Part shown: piece by piece, positions 1-4,066 of the stretch
How the letters are laid out: every line of letters starts with the position of its first letter
Numbering within the stretch: position 1 is the first letter of the stretch
DNA from: UMGS172 sp045647525
GTDB taxonomy: Bacteria; Bacillota; Clostridia; Oscillospirales; Acutalibacteraceae
Length of the DNA: 8,860 bases
Assembly: GCA_045647525.1 (NCBI GenBank)
Contig: JAZRMK010000038.1
Coordinates: 1-8,860, forward strand
Reading direction: 5' to 3'
The notes under the pieces: generated by a model
Databases searched by the model: none
What the model saw: only the letters and a program-made list of their open reading frames with translations
What the model was told of the DNA's origin: nothing
Program-made: the position numbers and the translations under genes

Positions 1-2
1 GT

Positions 3-320
3 TGTTGCACTTGCAGTGTTCCAATACAGAAAAACAACGTTACAAACGAATGTTGCGGTAAAACTGTTGAAGGTATTTGCTGTATTAAGGTTTTAGGTGC
101 GGGTTGCAAATCCTGCCACGAACAGTATGAGAATGTAAAAGAGGCCGTTAAAAATCTCGGCCTTGAAATTGAGGTAGAATACATTACCGACATGCAAAAG
201 GTTATGGAATACGGTGTGATGAGTATGCCTGCTATCGTAGTGAACGAAAAGGTAGCATCTAAGGGCAAGGTGGTAAAGACATCTGAGGTAGAAAAGCTTT
301 TGCACAGCGCTGGAGTTTGA
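3..320 (+). CDS. Thioredoxin-like redox protein of an ars locus, 5' end outside window
   Basis: This frame is open at the left edge and gives 105 residues before the TGA, so the true start lies upstream. From about visible residue 28 it reads as a small thioredoxin-fold domain of the TM0996/MTH895 redox-active-disulfide family. It has a beta strand IKVLGAG, then the CKSC redox motif (visible C35 and C38), and the cis-proline segment MPAIVV (P76). The preceding part is unusual: CCTC, CC and CC groups give seven cysteines before the CxxC motif. In Clostridia such proteins sit beside arsenic permeases and arsC, and arsC follows here by one base, so a role as electron donor to the reductase or as an As(III)/metal carrier is plausible but inferred. 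The protein is probably cytosolic. No ATG near the left edge fits, because the first in-frame ATG (192) would remove the CxxC motif. Confidence 0.85.
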   Translation, partial: CCTCSVPIQKNNVTNECCGKTVEGICCIKVLGAGCKSCHEQYENVKEAVKNLGLEIEVEYITDMQKVMEYGVMSMPAIVVNEKVASKGKVVKTSEVEKLLHSAGV

Positions 321-321
321 T

Positions 322-699
322 ATGAAGAAGAAAGTAACTTTTATCTGTGTTCACAATTCTTGTCGCAGTCAGATTGCCGAAGCGCTCGGAAATCATCTGC
401 GTGGAGATGAGTTTGACTTTTACTCAGCAGGTACAGAAACAAAACTACAGATCAACCAAGATGCCGTTAGGTTAATGAAGAAACTCTATGGCATTGATAT
501 GGAGCAGACACAGTACAGCAAGACCTTTGATAAAATTCCCGAACCAGATGTTGCGATCTCCATGGGGTGCGATGTAGGATGTCCTTTCATCGGTAGAGCA
601 TTTGATGATAATTGGGGTTTAGCTGATCCAACCGGACAAAGTGACGAAATGTTTACAGAGGTTATTAAGCGTATTGAGGAAAACATTCTAAAGCTGTAA
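322..699 (+). CDS. arsC: Arsenate reductase, thioredoxin-coupled ArsC type
   Basis: This is a cytosolic enzyme that reduces arsenate to arsenite for export. The 125-residue protein has the low-molecular-weight phosphatase fold. The P-loop CX5R is C9-VHNSC-R15 followed by S16. The redox cysteines C83 and C87 lie in the segment MGCDVGCP, and the conserved WGLADPTG segment carries D102-P103, the likely acid residue. In this family arsenate attacks at the P-loop cysteine and a three-cysteine relay forms a disulfide that thioredoxin re-reduces; the upstream thioredoxin-like protein is a candidate partner. The start is secure: GGAG at 312-315 lies six bases before the ATG, inside the end of the preceding gene, and the two genes are separated by one base. 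The second and third cysteines are four positions apart, closer than the C82/C89 pair of the staphylococcal pI258 enzyme. No arsR is visible in the window. Confidence 0.94.
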   Translation: MKKKVTFICVHNSCRSQIAEALGNHLRGDEFDFYSAGTETKLQINQDAVRLMKKLYGIDMEQTQYSKTFDKIPEPDVAISMGCDVGCPFIGRAFDDNWGLADPTGQSDEMFTEVIKRIEENILKL

Positions 700-758
700 T
701 ACATTCAAAATCACAAATGAAAATAGAAAATTTTCAAAAATTAATGGGTCCTACTTGA

Positions 759-887
759 CCACAAGCAGAAGGCTTTGTCTTGGGCGTTGGCGCAAAGATG
801 TTTACAATCGCAGGACCTGTTATTGTCTACGGCGTGGTCGCGAGTGTGGTGTACGGGCCGATTTATTGGATAACAACTTTGTTTTAA
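759..887 (+). pseudogene. Probable 3' remnant of a membrane transporter gene
   Basis: This frame has no stop for 42 codons and ends at TAA 885-887, five bases before a strong terminator. It encodes a glycine-rich, strongly hydrophobic peptide: PQAEGFVLGVGAKMF, then a membrane segment running from TIAGPVIVYG to GPIYWITTLF. This is typical of the last transmembrane helix of a polytopic transporter. I do not recognise the family; it does not match what I know of the C-termini of Acr3 or ArsB. An in-frame TGA lies directly upstream at 756-758. An ATG at 744 is in the same frame but has no ribosome binding site, and the DNA before it is AT-rich and non-coding in appearance. The simplest reading is the stump left after a deletion between arsC and a downstream transporter gene that kept its terminator. 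A short live gene reading through the TGA is a less likely alternative. Confidence 0.5.
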
Positions 888-891
888 TGCG

Positions 892-924
892 AAAAGGCTT
901 GACCAAATCGGTCAAGCCTTTTTT
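892..924 (+). terminator. Rho-independent terminator
   Basis: A perfect 13-bp stem (892-904 with 910-922) with a 5-base loop AAATC is followed by a T-rich run continuing to about 931. It lies five bases after the stop of the transporter remnant and ends the ars transcript before the regulator promoter. Confidence 0.93.
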
Positions 925-944
925 ATTTTTTCTTCTTAAAACTG

Positions 945-973
945 TTGATTTTTTTGAACAGATGATATATTAT
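945..973 (+). promoter_or_regulatory. Putative sigma-A promoter of the regulator-ABC operon
   Basis: TTGATT at 945-950 and TATTAT at 968-973 are separated by 17 bases, the ideal spacing for the housekeeping sigma factor. The region is very AT-rich and lies between the upstream terminator and the regulator gene. Transcription would start near 980, just before the palindrome. The assignment is by pattern only; other AT-rich hexamers nearby could also serve. Confidence 0.55.
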
Positions 974-982
974 TATAACAAC

Positions 983-1004
983 AACCGTTCCAAATGGAAC
1001 AGTT
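983..1004 (+). promoter_or_regulatory. 22-bp palindromic operator candidate
   Basis: The two half sites are AACcGTTCC and GGAACaGTT around a central AAAT. Eight of nine pairs are complementary; only C986/A1001 do not match. The total length fits the dimeric sites bound by Crp/Fnr proteins, although the half site differs from the E. coli TGTGA. It overlaps the expected transcription start and leader, a position where a bound protein would block transcription, so autorepression by the adjacent regulator is the natural inference. It could instead act as a small RNA hairpin in the leader. Confidence 0.6.
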
Positions 1005-1005
1005 T

Positions 1006-1016
1006 AAAGGGGGTGA
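1006..1016 (+). promoter_or_regulatory. Shine-Dalgarno sequence that fixes the regulator start
   Basis: AAAGGGGGTGA matches the consensus AAGGAGGTGA with one change and ends four bases before GTG 1021; the G run is seven bases away. It lies downstream of the alternative ATG 994 and therefore argues for GTG as the start. Confidence 0.85.
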
Positions 1017-1020
1017 GGTT

Positions 1021-1623
1021 GTGAATTGCTTTCTTTTTAAAGGGCTGACAGAAACGGAATCAACGGTGGCTGAAACCTACTTTTCGCAAGAAACAACGTT
1101 TCAGAAAGGCGATGAACTTTATCGCTGTGGATTTTTGACAGTTCTCACAAAAGGCTCCGCCAAAGTAAAGCGCATTAACGAACTTGGTGGCACTATCACA
1201 GTTCGTAACGTCCGTGCGGGTGAAGTTTTCGGTTCAGCATCAGTTTTCGGCTCTTGGTCTGAAACCAAAAGCAGCGTTATTGCCGACTCGGTTTGCTCCT
1301 GCCGTTACATATCTGAAAAAGATTTGCAGGCCCTTCTTTTGCATATTCCGAAAACCGCAACCAACTATATCGCTTTTTTAAGTGAAAAAATAAGGTTTTT
1401 GAACCGCAGACTCGACACCTTCTCGGCCGACAGTTCGGAACAACGTATTTATGAGTATTTCTTGTCGATTTCTGACGAAAACGGCAAAGCAGAGCCTTCC
1501 GTCAGTATGGCGGAACTGGCACGTCGTTTAAAAATCGGCAGAACCAGTCTTTACCGATGTCTGAATTCGCTCGAAAGCAATGGTATGCTAACCCGAAAGG
1601 GCAGGGCATTCTATATAAAATAA
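1021..1623 (+). CDS. Crp/Fnr-family transcriptional regulator
   Basis: This is a 200-residue cytosolic DNA-binding regulator. Residues 1-110 form the cyclic-nucleotide-type beta-roll sensor, with LTKGSAKVKR and the core AGEVFGSASVFG at 67-77. About 103-135 is the dimer helix. Residues 140-200 are the Crp-type winged helix-turn-helix, with MAELARRLKIGRTSLYR carrying the recognition helix. Aligned to E. coli CRP, the cAMP contacts E72, R82 and S83 are replaced (S72, T82 and K83 in effect), and there is no FNR-type four-cysteine iron-sulfur motif, so the effector is unknown. I chose GTG 1021 because of the near-perfect ribosome binding site. A start at ATG 994 would add nine residues but lies inside the palindrome and has no ribosome binding site. 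The gene leads an operon with the ABC transporter 33 bases downstream and probably regulates it and itself. Confidence 0.9.
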   Translation: MNCFLFKGLTETESTVAETYFSQETTFQKGDELYRCGFLTVLTKGSAKVKRINELGGTITVRNVRAGEVFGSASVFGSWSETKSSVIADSVCSCRYISEKDLQALLLHIPKTATNYIAFLSEKIRFLNRRLDTFSADSSEQRIYEYFLSISDENGKAEPSVSMAELARRLKIGRTSLYRCLNSLESNGMLTRKGRAFYIK

Positions 1624-1656
1624 CCACCAAAAGTACTAAAAAGGAGAAGAAACCAA

Positions 1657-2673
1657 ATGAAAAACGCAGTAAAATTTTTATCACTAATATTGGCACTTTT
1701 TATGTGCCTTTCCTTTGCCGCTTGCGGTAAGAACAATACAACAAGCAGCACCCCTTCGGGCAGCACCGCCCCTGCCGTAAAGGCAAAAATGGCAGTAGCA
1801 TATATGACCGGACCCACCGGTATCGGCATGGCAAAGCTCGTTCACGACGACTCAGCCGGAGCAACCGCTATCGACTACGATTTCACTGTTGCCGATTCTG
1901 CCGCCGATTTTAAGGTGAAATTCCTTAAAAAAGAAATCAACATCGCATCCGTTCCCACCAACCTTGCCGCCAGCCTTTACAAAGCCTCTAACGGCTCGGT
2001 AAGAATTCTCGCAGTTAACACCAACGGCGTTCTTTCAATTATTCAGAACGGCGGTACCGCCATTGATTCCATCGAGGACCTTCGCGGAAAGACCCTTTAT
2101 TCCGCAGGCGGCGGTTCCAACCCCGAATATATTTTGAAGTATATTTTAGAGCAGAACGGTCTTACCGTTGGCAAGGATATCGAGGTCATTTTCGCTGAAG
2201 CATCCGACATTAACGCAAAACTCATCAAGGGTGAGGCAGAGTTCGCAATGTTGCCCGAGCCGGCAGCCTCCACCGTTATGACAAAATCCGACAAATTGCA
2301 GAAGGTTCTCAGCATAAACGAAGAGTGGAACAAAGTTTCCGATACCGAGCTTATGATGGGATGCGTTGTTGCACACGCAGATTACATCGAAGCAAACAAA
2401 GCAACCGTTGAGAAATTCCTTGAAGAATATAAGGCTTCTATCGAATTTGCCAAGACCAATGTTGACACCGCTGCAACCTACTGCACCGAGGCAGGCGTTA
2501 CCGTTTCGGATGCCATTGCAAAAAAGGTCATCCCCGACAGCAACCTCTGCTTTGTAACAGGCAAAGATATGAAGAACAATCTCATCGGCTACTTCAACGT
2601 CCTTTTTGCAGCCAATCCCCAATCTATCGGAGGTGCATTACCCGCTGATGAATTCTATTACAACGCAAAGTAA
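1657..2673 (+). CDS. ABC transporter substrate-binding lipoprotein, NMT1/SsuA-like
   Basis: This 338-residue extracytoplasmic binding protein captures the transporter's substrate. It starts with a lipoprotein signal peptide: a basic MKNAVK start, a hydrophobic core, and the lipobox SFAAC with C23 as the lipidated residue. A Ser/Thr/Asn/Gly-rich linker follows to about residue 40. The body shows hallmarks of the nitrate/taurine/thiamine-precursor-type binding proteins: TGPTGIG (51-57), INIASVPTNLAASLY (94-108), DLRGKTLYSAG (141-151) and AMLPEPAAS (197-205). A ribosome binding site AAGGAG at 1641-1646 lies ten bases before the ATG. The substrate cannot be assigned; this fold serves sulfonates, nitrate, pyrimidine precursors and others. 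Many Clostridia carry close-looking proteins annotated only as substrate-binding proteins. Its last 26 bases overlap the permease start. Confidence 0.9.
   Translation: MKNAVKFLSLILALFMCLSFAACGKNNTTSSTPSGSTAPAVKAKMAVAYMTGPTGIGMAKLVHDDSAGATAIDYDFTVADSAADFKVKFLKKEINIASVPTNLAASLYKASNGSVRILAVNTNGVLSIIQNGGTAIDSIEDLRGKTLYSAGGGSNPEYILKYILEQNGLTVGKDIEVIFAEASDINAKLIKGEAEFAMLPEPAASTVMTKSDKLQKVLSINEEWNKVSDTELMMGCVVAHADYIEANKATVEKFLEEYKASIEFAKTNVDTAATYCTEAGVTVSDAIAKKVIPDSNLCFVTGKDMKNNLIGYFNVLFAANPQSIGGALPADEFYYNAK
2629..2635 (+). promoter_or_regulatory. Shine-Dalgarno sequence of the permease inside the preceding gene
   Basis: GGAGGTG lies in the coding sequence of the binding protein and ends 12 bases before ATG 2648. 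It supports this ATG rather than the upstream in-frame TTG 2606 or GTG 2633, the latter of which overlaps the site itself. The spacing is somewhat long. Confidence 0.6.
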
Positions 2674-3451
2674 ATCTAAATCAATTCTTCTTAAAACGTT
2701 AAAATTCTTTGCGGTCACAGCCTTCTGGATACTCGTCTGGGAGGCTGCTTCCCGCTATGTCAGTCGCGACAACGAGTTGATGCTCGCTCTTTTGCCGGGA
2801 CCCAAAACGGTTTTTGAAACATTCTTGGATATGTGTAGGCAAAAAACCTTCTACATAGCCGTCGCAAAATCACTTTCATTGATTTTCAAAGGCTTTTTCA
2901 AAGGAATTATTTTGGGATTCGTTTTCGGAATCGCCACAAATTATTCAAAAATAGCAGAAGCCTTGTTTGCGCCTGTTTTTAAAATCATCCGCGCAGTTCC
3001 GGTTGTGGCATTCATTATCCTGCTTTATCTTTTTTTGGAAACCGATGCCGTGCCCGAAACCATCGTAATCCTGATGGTCCTGCCGGTTATGTGGCAGGCA
3101 ACGCACGACGGTTTACATAATCCTGACAAATCTCTTTTGGAAATGTCCAAAGTTTTTAAGCTTTCTAAAATCAAAACCTTTATCTTTATAAACCTGCCCG
3201 GTATCATACCCCAATTAGTTTCAACCGCAATAACCTCACTCGGTCTTGCGTGGAAATCAGGAATTGCCGCCGAGGTCATCTGCGAAACAAAGGATACTTT
3301 GGGATTTATGCTTAAAAACGGCAGTGAGTGGTTTAACTACGAATCGGTGTACGCCATCACTCTGACCGTAATATTTTTGAGTATTATTATCGAAATTTTC
3401 CTCAAAAAAGTTTTCGAAATCATTATGAAGGGCAGGGGAACAGTAAAATGA
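2648..3451 (+). CDS. ABC transporter permease, SsuC/TauC-like
   Basis: This is a 267-residue inner-membrane subunit that forms the import channel as a homodimer. It has a lysine-rich N-terminus, a first helix at about 17-37 (ending WEAASRYV), and further hydrophobic segments near 75-97, 107-130, 136-150, 185-205 and 236-256, as in the BPD_transp_1 family. The cytoplasmic EAA loop that docks on the ATPase is visible at about 165-185: EMSKVFKLSKIKTF, then INLPGIIP. The segment LGLAWKSGIAAEVI (198-211) is typical of the sulfonate/nitrate permease branch. The start ATG 2648 is preferred; it lies inside the end of the binding-protein gene. The stop TGA overlaps the next gene's start as ATGA, which indicates coupled translation. 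Confidence 0.9.
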   Translation: MNSITTQSKSKSILLKTLKFFAVTAFWILVWEAASRYVSRDNELMLALLPGPKTVFETFLDMCRQKTFYIAVAKSLSLIFKGFFKGIILGFVFGIATNYSKIAEALFAPVFKIIRAVPVVAFIILLYLFLETDAVPETIVILMVLPVMWQATHDGLHNPDKSLLEMSKVFKLSKIKTFIFINLPGIIPQLVSTAITSLGLAWKSGIAAEVICETKDTLGFMLKNGSEWFNYESVYAITLTVIFLSIIIEIFLKKVFEIIMKGRGTVK

Positions 3452-4008
3452 TGAACATTAGAAATTTGTCCTTCTCTTATGATGAACGTCCTATTCTGGA
3501 AGATTTTTCGCTCACTGTGGCCGAAAACGAGTGTGTCTGCATTAAAGCTGTTTCGGGCAAAGGCAAAACCACTCTGCTTCGGTTGATTTTAGGGTTAGAA
3601 ACCGATTTTTCGGGTGAAATAGAGGTGCCCAAAAACATTTCTGCCGTTTTTCAAGAAGACAGACTCATAGAGCATCTTTCACTAAAACGCAACATTTTGC
3701 TGGCAAAAGATGATGCCGAAAAGTGCGACGAAATGCTGAAAAAGGTCGGTCTTTATGACGTGCGTCACAAAAAAGTGTCACAACTCAGCGGTGGTATGAA
3801 ACGCCGTGTGGCAATTTTGCGCGCGTTGCAATTCGGCGGTGATCTTCTGTTGCTCGACGAACCGTTCAACGGCATCGACTATGAAAACAAGAAAATTTTA
3901 GCCGAAATCATAAAATCCGAGTTTATGGTGTCTGGTAAAGCGGTACTTTTAGTGACCCATATTACCGAAGATGCCGAACTTTTAGGCGCAAGAATCGTTG
4001 AAATGTAA
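3448..4008 (+). CDS. ABC transporter ATP-binding protein, compact SsuB/TauB-like
   Basis: This is a 186-residue cytosolic ATPase that powers the importer. All motifs are present in order: Walker A AVSGKGKTT (34-42, with alanine in place of the usual first glycine), Q-loop Q69, signature LSGGM (113-117), Walker B LLLLDE with catalytic E138, and switch histidine H171. It is shorter than the usual 240-260 residues of SsuB/TauB because it stops soon after the H-loop and lacks a C-terminal extension; the core fold is nonetheless complete. ATG 3448 overlaps the permease stop (ATGA). A second ATG at 3451 is possible, but the GGGG of AGGGGA (3434-3439) ends nine bases before 3448, a better distance. 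It is the last gene of the regulator-transporter operon and is followed by a shared terminator. Confidence 0.93.
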   Translation: MMNIRNLSFSYDERPILEDFSLTVAENECVCIKAVSGKGKTTLLRLILGLETDFSGEIEVPKNISAVFQEDRLIEHLSLKRNILLAKDDAEKCDEMLKKVGLYDVRHKKVSQLSGGMKRRVAILRALQFGGDLLLLDEPFNGIDYENKKILAEIIKSEFMVSGKAVLLVTHITEDAELLGARIVEM

Positions 4009-4028
4009 ATGTGAATCAAAAAACCCGC

Positions 4029-4064
4029 AAAAAAACGAGAGGTGTTGAAACCTCTCGTTTTTTT
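4029..4064. terminator. Bidirectional Rho-independent terminator
   Basis: The stem pairs 4029-4043 with 4050-4064, 15 pairs without mismatch, around a GTTGAA loop. The outer seven pairs are A on the left and T on the right, so each strand ends its hairpin in a T run. It ends the + strand ABC operon and the - strand gyrB-gyrA transcript, whose stop codon begins two bases from the T run. Confidence 0.93.
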
Positions 4065-4066
4065 AT

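Larger units (their letters stand above)
700..1020. other. Intergenic region between arsC and the regulator
   Basis: No intact gene is supported here. In order it holds an AT-rich spacer (700-743), the transporter remnant (759-887), a terminator, the promoter candidate, the palindrome and the regulator's ribosome binding site. A frame at 755-1024 that could be read across it starts without a ribosome binding site, runs through the terminator and palindrome, and has low-complexity composition, so it is not a gene. Confidence 0.75.

Noticed and set aside
721..740. GAAAATTTTC near 725-735 as an arsC terminator
   Set aside because: The stem is only five A/T-dominated pairs without a loop or T run, too weak to terminate.
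994..1020. ATG 994 as start of the Crp/Fnr gene
   Set aside because: No ribosome binding site precedes it, it lies within a palindrome, and the nine extra residues do not resemble the family's N-terminus, whereas GTG 1021 has an excellent site.
755..1024. An 89-codon + strand frame between arsC and the regulator
   Set aside because: It has no ribosome binding site, is out of frame with the transporter-like peptide, and runs through the terminator, promoter and palindrome with poly-Phe/Leu and poly-Tyr/Asn composition.
2146..2622. A 158-codon - strand frame opposite the binding-protein gene
   Set aside because: It is antisense to a clear lipoprotein gene, is Cys/Gly/Val-rich as expected of a mirror frame, and lacks a ribosome binding site or recognisable domain.
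1657..4008. The ABC genes as part of a selenoprotein-associated organometal (Sao-type) operon, prompted by the nearby thioredoxin-like and TGA-containing sequences
   Set aside because: The binding protein, permease and ATPase show no in-frame TGA, no lyase or DsrE-like gene is present, and the operon is separated from the ars part by a terminator and its own promoter.
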